A stretch of DNA of 8,742 nucleotides from Thermoplasmata archaeon (GCA_003561665.1 PWVY01000269.1:1-8742), one strand, 5' to 3'; counted from the first letter of the stretch, positions 1-6,819 are shown. Made by a program: numbers and translations. The notes: generated by a model from the letters alone, not told the origin.

Positions 1-154
1 GGCTGTTGCTGTGGGGGTTCTGGGGGTTTTGACGTTGACGTTTTTGCCTTTGGTTTTCGCGTTGTATGGGGTTTGGGTGTTGACGCGGCGGGACGTGGTG
101 GAGGGTTTCGTGCGGCCGGTTCGGGAGGGGGATCTCCTTGAGGATGGTGGATAG
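1..154 (+). CDS. C-terminal fragment of a probable membrane protein (5' end outside window)
   Basis: An open frame runs from base 2 to a TAG at 152-154 and gives 50 residues. The first 27 or so are strongly hydrophobic (for example LTFLPLVFALYGVWVLT), followed by the positive pair RR and a polar, acidic tail ending LLEDGG. This is the pattern of a last transmembrane helix with a short cytoplasmic tail. The reverse strand reads as a low-complexity Pro/Asn/Gln/Arg string and is not protein-like. The family cannot be recognised from so short a piece. One caution is that about 45 of 50 third codon positions are G or T, the opposite of the adjacent genes, so part of the hydrophobicity could come from the local G/T-rich composition. 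It converges on the hydrolase gene, with 74 bp between stop codons and no clear terminator. Confidence 0.45.
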   Translation, partial: AVAVGVLGVLTLTFLPLVFALYGVWVLTRRDVVEGFVRPVREGDLLEDGG

Positions 155-228
155 GGGAGGCGGCCTGGTGGGGGTTCGCATCGAGGCTGGGGTCACCGCT
201 AGGGGGTTCTGAGGGTTCGGTGCGTGGG

Positions 229-2046
229 TTATGGTGTGGGGGTGGGGTTCGTGTTGGTGGTTGGTGGGAGGCTGGGGGGTGTGGCTTCGATGACGATGTG
301 GGGTCGGTCGATGGTGGGGAGTCGGAGCATGCTTTGTTCGTTCCCTGCGTGCACGATGAGGGGGTCGTCGTAGGGGCTGGGGTCGACGGTGTGGACGCCG
401 TGTTTGTGCATGACGAGCATCAGTTGGTGCTCGGCGGGTACGATGGCGTCCAGGGGTTCGAACTGCATCTTGGCGATGACGGGTTCGCCTGGGATGAGGG
501 GGTCCTCGTGCGTGTTCCCGCCTTCGTGGTTTCGGACGTCGATGGCGGCCCATCCGATCTCCATGGTGACGCCGTCGGGCCAGACGTGGTAGAGTTGGGC
601 GAAGAGGGATCCGCCTGCTGGCGTGGTGGGCGTGACGGTTGTGTGGAACTGGGGGAGCCCGGCGATGCGTAGGTCGTCCTCGAGGGGGTCTGTGGTGAAG
701 GTGAGGGTTGTGCTGGCTTGGGTTGTGCCGAGGGTGGTGCTGGTGGGGGTGCTGGCGAGGATGTAGTCTTGGGGTTGGGCGTCGCCGGCGGGTTGGATGG
801 TGTTGTCGGCGCCGATTTCGAGTTCGAGCATGGTGGCGTCTTTGGGGGGGTAGTGCTCTTCGGTTCGCCATGTGAGGAGGCTGTCTTGCACTTCGACGCT
901 GGGTCCGGTGTCGACGTTTTCTCCTTTGAGGTGGTGGTCGAACCAGTTGACGACGGTGGTGGCCCAGTCCCAGCGGAGGTTGTGTTGTTCGTCGACGCGG
1001 TCGGGGTAGTCGTGGGCCCAAACGCCGAGCCAGGCTTTGGTTTCGATGCCGGCGTTTTCGAGGTCGTTGAGGAAGGGGACTTGTTGGCTGGGGTTCACGT
1101 TCCAGTCGTGGAGGCCTTGGATGATCCATGCGCTTCCGTTGTAGTTCTCGAGGATGCGGTCTTGCATGGCGCGTTCTTGCCAGTATTCGTGGCTGGCGTC
1201 TGCGGTGGCTTTCGTTGAGGGTCCGTAGGCGGCGCCTTCCCAGGTGTCGACGCAGGCGAGCTGGTCAAGCCAGTGGTCGCTTCGTCGGTCGGGTTCGCCG
1301 CCGTCGTCGAGGCCGAGCCCGTAGTTGAGGGTGAAGAAGGTGTGTAGGATGGGGCCGCGGGTTTCGCTGGTCCCGTTTTTGAACATGAGTTTGCTCCAGT
1401 CGGTGATGCCGTGGATGGGGACGATGGTTTTCAGGTTCTCGTTCCCGAACGCGGCTCCGTACCAGGGCGTGGTGCCGACGTAGCTTCGGCCCATCATGCC
1501 GATCTCGCCGGTGCTCCATTCTTGTTCGGCGGTCCAGTCGAGCATCTCGTCGACGTCGCGTTGCTCGTTCATGGATCCGAATTCCATGCATCCGCCGCTG
1601 TCGCCGGTGCCGCGGAGGCTCATGTGAACGACGGCGTAGCCTTGGGGGACAAGCCACGTCGCGATGGGGGGCCTGTAGCTGTCCTCGTGGATGTTGGGGC
1701 CCCAGTAGGGGCTGGCCGTCATGACGGTGGGGAGTGCGCATTCGTCGGGGAGCTGTTCCCCTTCGTGGATGGCGCCTTCCCAGTCGCATTCTTGTTTGTC
1801 GGGGAGGAAGATGGCCATGCTGATGGGGGTGTCGTCGAAGCTGTCGACGAGCACGTGCTCGCTTTCGAGCATGTCGTACTGGGGCGGTTGGGCGGGGGTG
1901 CTCCAGCCTGAGGAGATGTTGTATGCGTTCTCGGCTTGGGCCGGGTCGAGGCTTTGTTCGTCGAGTTTTTCATCGTTGAGGCCCAGGCATCCGGCGGCGA
2001 GCGCGAGGCTGATCGCGGCGAGGAGGATCCAGGGGTTGTTTTTCAT
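229..2046 (-). CDS. Secreted lipoprotein S15/CocE-NonD-type hydrolase (X-Pro dipeptidyl-peptidase-like), copy A
   Basis: A 605-residue alpha/beta-hydrolase of the S15/CocE family, which cleaves X-Pro dipeptides or acyl/ester substrates. The exact substrate is not predictable. Residues 1-20 form a lipoprotein signal peptide with lipobox LAAGC (Cys20), so the enzyme should be anchored outside the cytoplasmic membrane. The nucleophile is Ser188 in GRSYVG, the acid Asp314 in GLHDWNV and the base His345 in VWAHD. Tyr114 in SPYW matches the family's oxyanion-hole Tyr. Residues from about 400 fit the PepX C-terminal jelly-roll domain. The protein ends in a Pro/Thr-rich tail. The ATG overlaps the upstream paralogue's TGA by 4 bases, and a GGTGAT ribosome site lies 6 nt before it, so the two are probably translationally coupled. 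The triad is intact and length is normal for the family. Confidence 0.9.
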   Translation of the reverse strand: MKNNPWILLAAISLALAAGCLGLNDEKLDEQSLDPAQAENAYNISSGWSTPAQPPQYDMLESEHVLVDSFDDTPISMAIFLPDKQECDWEGAIHEGEQLPDECALPTVMTASPYWGPNIHEDSYRPPIATWLVPQGYAVVHMSLRGTGDSGGCMEFGSMNEQRDVDEMLDWTAEQEWSTGEIGMMGRSYVGTTPWYGAAFGNENLKTIVPIHGITDWSKLMFKNGTSETRGPILHTFFTLNYGLGLDDGGEPDRRSDHWLDQLACVDTWEGAAYGPSTKATADASHEYWQERAMQDRILENYNGSAWIIQGLHDWNVNPSQQVPFLNDLENAGIETKAWLGVWAHDYPDRVDEQHNLRWDWATTVVNWFDHHLKGENVDTGPSVEVQDSLLTWRTEEHYPPKDATMLELEIGADNTIQPAGDAQPQDYILASTPTSTTLGTTQASTTLTFTTDPLEDDLRIAGLPQFHTTVTPTTPAGGSLFAQLYHVWPDGVTMEIGWAAIDVRNHEGGNTHEDPLIPGEPVIAKMQFEPLDAIVPAEHQLMLVMHKHGVHTVDPSPYDDPLIVHAGNEQSMLRLPTIDRPHIVIEATPPSLPPTTNTNPTPTP

Positions 2047-3785
2047 CGGTGCATCACCGGGGGGATCGTGGTGGTTGTGTCGGTGGGGCTTGGTGGGGCT
2101 CCTTGCCCGAGGAGGTTGGGGCGATCGATGGTGGGCACGTTGAGGGTGGCATCGTCGATGAGCACGGGGCTTGGGTCGGGGCTTTCGGGGATGCTTGCGG
2201 CTCCGTCTTTGTGGAGCACGAGTTGGAGTTGGTGGTTTTGGGCGACGTGCGCGTCGAGGGGTTCGAATTGGATGGTGATGTCGAGGGGTTGCCCGGGGGT
2301 GAGGGTGTCGGGGGCCTCGTTGCTGCCTTGGTGGTGGCGTAGGTCGAGTGTGCCCCAGCCGATGCGTTCGGTCACGCCATCGGGCCAGACGTGGTTGAGT
2401 TCGGCGAAGAGCCAGCCTCCGGTGGGCGTGGTGGGCGTGACGGTGGCGTGGACTTGGGGGAGCCCGGCGATGCGTACGTCCTCGATGAGGGGGTCGAACG
2501 TGTGCGTGATGGCGTTGTCGTTGCTGACGGTTTCAGAGTCCCAGGGGGTCTCGAGGGTGGACCAGTCGAGGTCTTGGGGGGGGTAGGTGTCTTCGACGCG
2601 CCAGTTGAACATGGTGTCTTCGACTTCCACGTCGAGGGAGGGTTTGTCGCCGTCTTCTTTGAGGTAGTAGTCGAACCATTGGAGGGTCTCGTCGGCCCAG
2701 TCCCAACGCGCGTTGCGGTGTTCGTCGACGCGGTCGGGGTAGTGGTGTGCCCATTGTCCGAGCCATCCTTTGGTCTCGATGTCGCTTTCCATGAGTTCAC
2801 CGATCCAGGGGATGACTTGGCTGGGGTCGACGTTCCAGTCTTGCATGCCGTGCACGATCCAGATGCTTCCGTTGTAGTTCTCCAGGATGGGGGCTCGCCA
2901 GTCGCGGATTTCCCAGTACTCGTCGCGCGTGTCCCCTGTCGCGGTGGCGTAAACGCCTTGGGTTTGCCCGATGACGAGCTCTTCGCAGGCTTGCTCGTGC
3001 CAGTGGTCCGCGCGCCAGTCGGCCGCGTCGGCACCGTACGTGGTTCCCATGCCGAAGAAGGCCCAGTAGACGACGCTGTGCATGATGGGTCCGCGTGTTT
3101 CGCTGGTGCCGTTTTTGAACATCAGGTCGGGGACGCTGGCGACGCCGCTGATGGGGACGATGGTTTTGAGGTAGTCGTTGCCTTGCGCGGCGGCCATGAA
3201 GGGCGTGGTGCCATCGTAGCTTCGCCCCATCATGCCCACGTTCTCGTTGGTCCAGGCGGCTTCGCCGAGCCACGTGACGACTTCGTCGACGTCGCGTTGC
3301 TCGTTCATGCTCATGAACTCCATGCACCCGCCGCTTTCGCCGGTGCCTCGCACGCTCATTTGGACGACGGCGTAGCCTTGGGGGACGAGCCATTCGACCA
3401 GGGGTGGGCGGTAGCGTTGTTCGTCGACGACGTCGGCCCAGTAGGGGCCAGCGTCCATGACGACGGGGAGTTGACATGCCTTGGGGAGGTCGGCGTCGTG
3501 GTTGGGGAGGCTATCGTTCCAGTCGCATTCTTCTTTGTCGGGGAGGAACACGCCGATGCTGATGGGGGTGCCATCGAAGCTTTCGACTTTCGTCTCGATG
3601 CCGTCGAGGATCTCGTACTTGGGGGGAACCGTGGGGGTGCTCCAGCCTTGCGAGGTGTCGTACGCCTCCTCGGGGGTTGAGTCGGCGGTTTGGGGGTCAA
3701 GCTCGCTTCCCATCTCTCCGATGCATCCTGCCGTCGTCATGGTGAGCATCGTGAGGGCTACGATGAGGGTCCTGAAGCGGTGCAT
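2043..3785 (-). CDS. Secreted lipoprotein S15/CocE-NonD-type hydrolase (X-Pro dipeptidyl-peptidase-like), copy B
   Basis: A 580-residue paralogue of the downstream hydrolase. It has a lipoprotein signal with lipobox TTAGC (Cys21), so it should be extracytoplasmic and membrane-anchored. The triad is complete: Ser189 in GRSYDG, Asp316 in GMQDWNV and His347 in QWAHH; Tyr115 in GPYW is the likely oxyanion-hole residue. A PepX C-terminal beta domain follows from about 405, then a Thr/Pro-rich tail. In a 41-residue block before the nucleophile (W132-W172), 34 residues match copy A. A longer reading starting with GTG at 3803 exists, but ATG at 3785 has GGGAG 6 nt upstream, gives a cleaner signal peptide, and lies at a better distance from a TATA-like element. 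The kinase gene ends 68 bp upstream, so operon membership or an own promoter are both possible. Peptidase versus esterase activity is unresolved. Confidence 0.9.
   Translation of the reverse strand: MHRFRTLIVALTMLTMTTAGCIGEMGSELDPQTADSTPEEAYDTSQGWSTPTVPPKYEILDGIETKVESFDGTPISIGVFLPDKEECDWNDSLPNHDADLPKACQLPVVMDAGPYWADVVDEQRYRPPLVEWLVPQGYAVVQMSVRGTGESGGCMEFMSMNEQRDVDEVVTWLGEAAWTNENVGMMGRSYDGTTPFMAAAQGNDYLKTIVPISGVASVPDLMFKNGTSETRGPIMHSVVYWAFFGMGTTYGADAADWRADHWHEQACEELVIGQTQGVYATATGDTRDEYWEIRDWRAPILENYNGSIWIVHGMQDWNVDPSQVIPWIGELMESDIETKGWLGQWAHHYPDRVDEHRNARWDWADETLQWFDYYLKEDGDKPSLDVEVEDTMFNWRVEDTYPPQDLDWSTLETPWDSETVSNDNAITHTFDPLIEDVRIAGLPQVHATVTPTTPTGGWLFAELNHVWPDGVTERIGWGTLDLRHHQGSNEAPDTLTPGQPLDITIQFEPLDAHVAQNHQLQLVLHKDGAASIPESPDPSPVLIDDATLNVPTIDRPNLLGQGAPPSPTDTTTTIPPVMHR
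2053..2058 (-). promoter_or_regulatory. Shine-Dalgarno site of hydrolase copy A
   Basis: The minus strand reads GGTGAT, complementary to the archaeal 16S 3' end (AUCACC), with a 6-nt spacer to the ATG at 2046. It lies inside the last codons of copy B, which supports coupled translation in one transcript and fixes the start of copy A. Confidence 0.65.
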
Positions 3786-3791
3786 GTCGCG

Positions 3792-3796
3792 CTCCC
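3792..3796 (-). promoter_or_regulatory. Shine-Dalgarno site of hydrolase copy B
   Basis: The minus strand reads GGGAG, 6 nt before the ATG at 3785, the same spacing as in copy A. It decides between ATG 3785 and the upstream in-frame GTG at 3803 in favour of the ATG. Confidence 0.5.
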
Positions 3797-3818
3797 GTCG
3801 CACCGAGGCGCTCTGGGG

Positions 3819-3832
3819 CTCTAAAAGTCTTC
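3819..3832 (-). promoter_or_regulatory. Candidate archaeal TATA element for the hydrolase pair
   Basis: The minus strand reads GAAGACTTTTAGAG in the 68-bp gap between the kinase stop and the hydrolase copy B start. The centre of TTTTAG is about 39 bp before ATG 3785. With the usual archaeal TATA-to-start-site distance of about 25 bp, transcription would begin near 3797-3800, giving a leader of about 12-15 nt that just includes GGGAG. The match to the TTTATATA consensus is weak, so this is a candidate only. Confidence 0.35.
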
Positions 3833-3853
3833 CTGCGCAACGGCCATCGGGGC

Positions 3854-5344
3854 CTATGGTCTCGTGATGTCGAGCTGGTTGGCTGCGGGGAGCATGAACC
3901 GAACGGTGGCGCCTTGGTCAGGGTTGGCGTGGGCGTTGATGGTGCCGTCGTGGTTCTCGACGATGCGCCGGCAGATGGTTAACCCGATGCCGACCTGTTC
4001 GTTCCCGCGGCCAGGGTCGAGTTGACGGAAGGGGCGGAAGAGGCCGTCGCTGTACTTGGGATCGAACCCTTGCCCGTTGTCGGTCACCTCGATGCGCCAG
4101 AGGGATGCGTCCTGTTCTGCACGAACGGTCACGTTAAGGGGGTCTTCGCTCCGGAACTGGACCGCGTTCTGGAGCAGTTCGGTGAAGAGTTCGGCGAGGT
4201 GGCGGGCGTCGCCTTGGACGGTGGGAAGTTCCTCGGCGTGCACGGTCGCGTTCGCCGCTTCGAGCTTCTTGGCAAGGCGTGTCTTGGCTTTCTCGAGGAT
4301 GGTGTTGAGGTTCACGGGGGCGTGAGGGTTGTCGTCGTCGGTGATGTTCGCGTAGCGGTTGAGGGCCTCGTGGAGGGTTTCGAGTTCTCGAACGCTCGTC
4401 ACGATGTTATCGAGGAGCTCGTTGGCCTCAGGAGGGAGGGCGTTGGCGTGTTGGCGTTCGAGGAGCTGAGAGAAGCTGACGGCTTGTCGGATGTGGGTTT
4501 GGAGGCTGTGGCTTGTGGCGAAGAGGAGCTGTTCAAGCTCGGTGCTTCGGGCTAGGGCTCGTGTGCGTCGATGTTCTTGCCGGGCCTCTTCGCGCTGGCT
4601 CGTGATGTCCTCGACGATGCCGACGATTTGGGAAAGCTCCCCTTGTTCGTGGATGGGGACGCCCTGGACGCGGATCCATCGTACCTCGCCCTTGCTCGGA
4701 TGTCGGATGCGGAGTTTGAACTCCGGGACGATGGTGGGGTCGACCCGGGCGGATTCGAGGAGGCCCGGGATGAGGTTCTGTACGCGTTCGCGGTCGTCCT
4801 CGTGCATGACTTGCATCCATGCCAACGGGTCCTCCTTGAGGTCCTCAAGGGGCAGCCCCCAGATCTCGGCGGCTCGGGGGCTCATGAAATCAACCTCCTG
4901 AAGGTCCCCGTCCACGACCCATAGGGCTTGAGGAAGGTTCTCGGCGAGCTTCTGGAGCAGCAGGTCCTCTTCTGTGTACTGCTCTTGCAATGCTTGCCGT
5001 TCCATCCGGGCTGCTTGCCGGTCCGTCACGTCGCGATGCGTGATGGCGATTCGAGACCGGGCTTCGAACTCGAACCGTGTGGCCACCAGATGGAACCAGC
5101 GCTCCCCGTTTCCCCCCTCCCAAGCGTACTCCGTCTCGTACGTCGTTTGACCCCCGTTGAGCAACCGTTGGATGGCCTCGTGCACCTCGCGCGAGGTCTC
5201 CTCGTCCACGCCGGGGGCCAAAAGTTGATGTAGGCTGTCTCCTGGCGTGACGTGCTCGGCCTCGGGGACGGGATCCTGGGCTCGGTTGGTCGCGATGATG
5301 GTTCCGTCCTCATCCAGGATCGCGATGTGCGAATCCTCGACCAT
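3854..5344 (-). CDS. PAS-PAS sensor histidine kinase, soluble, with an unusual H-box
   Basis: A 496-residue kinase from ATG 5344, or 504 from TTG 5368; an in-frame TAG at 5378-5380 bars anything longer. Numbering here uses the longer form. A PAS domain spans about 9-115 and a second PAS/PAC about 135-260 (ending IVGIVEDIT), then a coiled linker. The H-box is FATSHSLQTHIRQ with His287. Related kinases read SHDLQEPLR, so the acidic residue after His and the Pro are replaced by Ser and His. The HATPase domain looks intact: N-box ELLQNAVQF, G1 DNGQGF, F-box LFRPFRQL, G2 GIGLTICRRIV. There is no transmembrane segment and no receiver domain, so it should sense a cytoplasmic signal. No response regulator lies in the window. 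It diverges from the M50 protease and is followed by the hydrolase pair, which suggests but does not prove a regulatory link. Confidence 0.88.
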   Translation of the reverse strand: MVEDSHIAILDEDGTIIATNRAQDPVPEAEHVTPGDSLHQLLAPGVDEETSREVHEAIQRLLNGGQTTYETEYAWEGGNGERWFHLVATRFEFEARSRIAITHRDVTDRQAARMERQALQEQYTEEDLLLQKLAENLPQALWVVDGDLQEVDFMSPRAAEIWGLPLEDLKEDPLAWMQVMHEDDRERVQNLIPGLLESARVDPTIVPEFKLRIRHPSKGEVRWIRVQGVPIHEQGELSQIVGIVEDITSQREEARQEHRRTRALARSTELEQLLFATSHSLQTHIRQAVSFSQLLERQHANALPPEANELLDNIVTSVRELETLHEALNRYANITDDDNPHAPVNLNTILEKAKTRLAKKLEAANATVHAEELPTVQGDARHLAELFTELLQNAVQFRSEDPLNVTVRAEQDASLWRIEVTDNGQGFDPKYSDGLFRPFRQLDPGRGNEQVGIGLTICRRIVENHDGTINAHANPDQGATVRFMLPAANQLDITRP

Positions 5345-5369
5345 TGCACCACTTTTCAAGCCATCCAAG

Positions 5370-5395
5370 AACCCTAACTACCCCCTGATAGGGTT
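5370..5395. promoter_or_regulatory. Perfect 7-bp dyad, candidate operator in the kinase/protease divergent region
   Basis: AACCCTA at 5370-5376 and its exact reverse complement TAGGGTT at 5389-5395 are separated by 12 bases. The half-sites are 19 bp apart, about two helical turns. The dyad lies just upstream of the kinase start, between it and a weak TATA-like TTTGAGAAAA (minus strand, about 5395-5404), where a regulator could block or modulate transcription. No bound protein can be named. Confidence 0.4.
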
Positions 5396-5456
5396 TTCTC
5401 AAAGGGCCTTGGAAATGTGCCGCGGAGCAAGGTTGGAACGCGACCGGGTGCCGAAG

Positions 5457-5465
5457 CCTTTTCAA
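5457..5465 (+). promoter_or_regulatory. Candidate TATA element of the M50 protease gene
   Basis: A T-rich CCTTTTCAA is centred about 30 bp before the GTG at 5491. No Shine-Dalgarno sequence precedes the GTG, so the transcript is probably leaderless or nearly so. The consensus match is weak. Confidence 0.3.
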
Positions 5466-5490
5466 GGAACCGCTTCCTCGCCCGGGCGCG

Positions 5491-6693
5491 GTGGCCACCC
5501 CCCCGGACTGGGTTCAGGCGCGTTTGGACGACGATGAGGTCGAGCCTGGCGTCCCTCAACCGGTACGCGACGCGGTGCGTTCCCACTTCGCCCCGTACGA
5601 GGCTCACGAGGACGACTTCATCGGGACGTACTACGTGCATGAGGAGGCGGGGGAGATCGAGGAGCGCTTCAACCAGCTCTTGGAGGCCATCGATAGCGAA
5701 GGTTACGCGTGCGCGATCCGGGAGGAAGGCGGGGAACGTGTGCTCAACGTGTTCCCACAACCCGGTCCTCCCGAGCGGAAGGAATGGGTCAACTGGGCCC
5801 TGTTCTTGGGAACCTGGTTGACGACGACGCTTGCAGGCGCCTTCGCCGTGTTCGGGTACCGCAACCCAGGGTTCTGTTTCGAGTGCTACGGTGCGGATGC
5901 GGCGCTTCTCCCGTTGGGCCGCGAGTTCATGATTGGCGGCTTCGTTTTGTTCGCGCTCCCGCTCATGTTGATCCTCGGTGTCCACGAGATGGGGCACTAC
6001 ATCGCGGGCAAGCGACACGGGTTAACGCCCTCGTTCCCGTACTTCATCCCGCTGCCTCCCGTGTTCGCGGTGAACATCGGGACGCTGGGCGCTTTCATCA
6101 GTCTTCGCGAACCGATCCCGGACAAGAAGGCCCTCTTCGATATCGGGGCAAGCGGGCCTCTGGCCGGCCTCGTGGTCGCAATCCCTGTCACGTTGTTGGG
6201 CGCATTCCTGATGGCGGTGGATCCCGTCCGGACGGCGCAAGAGGGTGCCACCGTGATGCTGGGAACGCCCCTGTTGTTCGATGCGCTGGCGTGGCCGTTC
6301 GATATCGCTGCAGATGCCATCATCCACCCGGTCGCGATGGCCGGATGGGTGGGCCTTTTGGTCACGGGCATCAACCTGATCCCTAGCGGACAACTGGATG
6401 GAGGGCACATCGCAGCCTCGCTCGTGGGTGAGAAGGCTCAAACGCTTAGCCTGATCGCGCTTGCGGGTCTCGTGCTCCTGGGCATGGGTATCCCCCCGTT
6501 TAGCCCGGATCAATGGATCGAAGGATACGGGGGTTGGTTGGTGTTCGCGTTGATCATCCTCTTCCTGGGCGCCCGACACCCACCCACGTTGAACAGCGTC
6601 ACAAAGCTCGACGATAAGCGCGCCCTTTTGGCCATCGGGACGCTGCTCTTGATCTTCGTCACCTTCATCCCCACGCCCATCACAGGCCTCTAG
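5491..6693 (+). CDS. Membrane M50 zinc metalloprotease (site-2 protease / EGY-like)
   Basis: A 400-residue polytopic intramembrane protease starting at GTG 5491. In-frame stops at 5386-5391 with no ATG or GTG between leave this as the first good start. Residues 1-97 form a soluble, acidic N-terminal domain. About seven hydrophobic segments follow (roughly 100-121, 145-164, 218-243, 280-297, 318-335, 346-361, 378-395). Zinc ligands are seen in HEMGH (His165, Glu166, His169), and the third ligand is Asp303 in NLIPSGQLDGGH. The FIPLPP, GTLGAFI and FDIGASGPLAG blocks are typical of the EGY/archaeal branch, which lacks a PDZ domain; none is seen here. The family cuts membrane-embedded segments, often to release regulators. 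The substrate is unknown; the divergent kinase and nearby membrane lipoproteins are only positional hints. A 7-bp hairpin follows 13 nt after the stop. Confidence 0.92.
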   Translation: MATPPDWVQARLDDDEVEPGVPQPVRDAVRSHFAPYEAHEDDFIGTYYVHEEAGEIEERFNQLLEAIDSEGYACAIREEGGERVLNVFPQPGPPERKEWVNWALFLGTWLTTTLAGAFAVFGYRNPGFCFECYGADAALLPLGREFMIGGFVLFALPLMLILGVHEMGHYIAGKRHGLTPSFPYFIPLPPVFAVNIGTLGAFISLREPIPDKKALFDIGASGPLAGLVVAIPVTLLGAFLMAVDPVRTAQEGATVMLGTPLLFDALAWPFDIAADAIIHPVAMAGWVGLLVTGINLIPSGQLDGGHIAASLVGEKAQTLSLIALAGLVLLGMGIPPFSPDQWIEGYGGWLVFALIILFLGARHPPTLNSVTKLDDKRALLAIGTLLLIFVTFIPTPITGL

Positions 6694-6706
6694 CGGACCT
6701 TCCTGT

Positions 6707-6726
6707 GTCTGTCTTCGCTGACAGAC
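6707..6726. terminator. Hairpin after the protease gene (terminator or dyad operator)
   Basis: GTCTGTC (6707-6713) and GACAGAC (6720-6726) pair perfectly around a 6-base loop TTCGCT, 13 nt past the protease stop. No U-tract follows, so it is not a classic terminator. The right arm touches CTATAG, a TATA-like box, so it could equally be an operator of the downstream lipoprotein gene or a 3'-end stabilising structure. Confidence 0.4.
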
Positions 6727-6732
6727 TATAGG
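6725..6732 (+). promoter_or_regulatory. Candidate TATA element (distal) of the propeller lipoprotein gene
   Basis: ACTATAGG lies directly beside the hairpin. Initiation about 25 bp downstream would fall near 6751-6756, giving a leader of about 65-70 nt before ATG 6820. A second T-rich candidate, ACGTTTTTCC (6790-6799), is centred about 25 bp before ATG 6820 and would give a leaderless transcript. Sequence alone does not decide between them. Confidence 0.3.
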
Positions 6733-6819
6733 AGCGGGGGGAAGACAAACATGCAATCATTCAGTTGGTCGTACGCAGGAATGACCCCAACGTTTTTCCC
6801 CGCTCCCGCAAGCTCACCC

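Noticed and set aside
155..228. A terminator between the two converging genes at the left end
   Set aside because: No stem longer than about 4 bp and no T-run on either strand was found.
220..1911. Several plus-strand open frames (220-672, 718-1218, 1411-1911) opposite hydrolase copy A
   Set aside because: All are Gly/Val-rich shadows caused by the G+T-rich strand; none has a plausible domain.
2391..3680. A 429-codon open frame on the plus strand opposite hydrolase copy B
   Set aside because: It is antisense to a gene with a complete catalytic triad and signal peptide. Its product is a Val/Gly/Asp-rich low-complexity string, as expected from the reverse complement of C-ending codons.
4022..4555. 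A 177-codon plus-strand open frame opposite the kinase
   Set aside because: It is antisense to the HATPase and H-box region and reads as low-complexity Val/Gly/Glu.
5370..5395. TAGGGTT/AACCCTA as telomere-like repeats
   Set aside because: Only one copy per orientation is present, with no tandem array; an operator-type dyad explains it better.
5374..6756. Two minus-strand open frames (5374-6018 and 6022-6756) opposite the M50 protease
   Set aside because: They are antisense to the zinc-site-containing protease and their products are charged or low-complexity with no domain.
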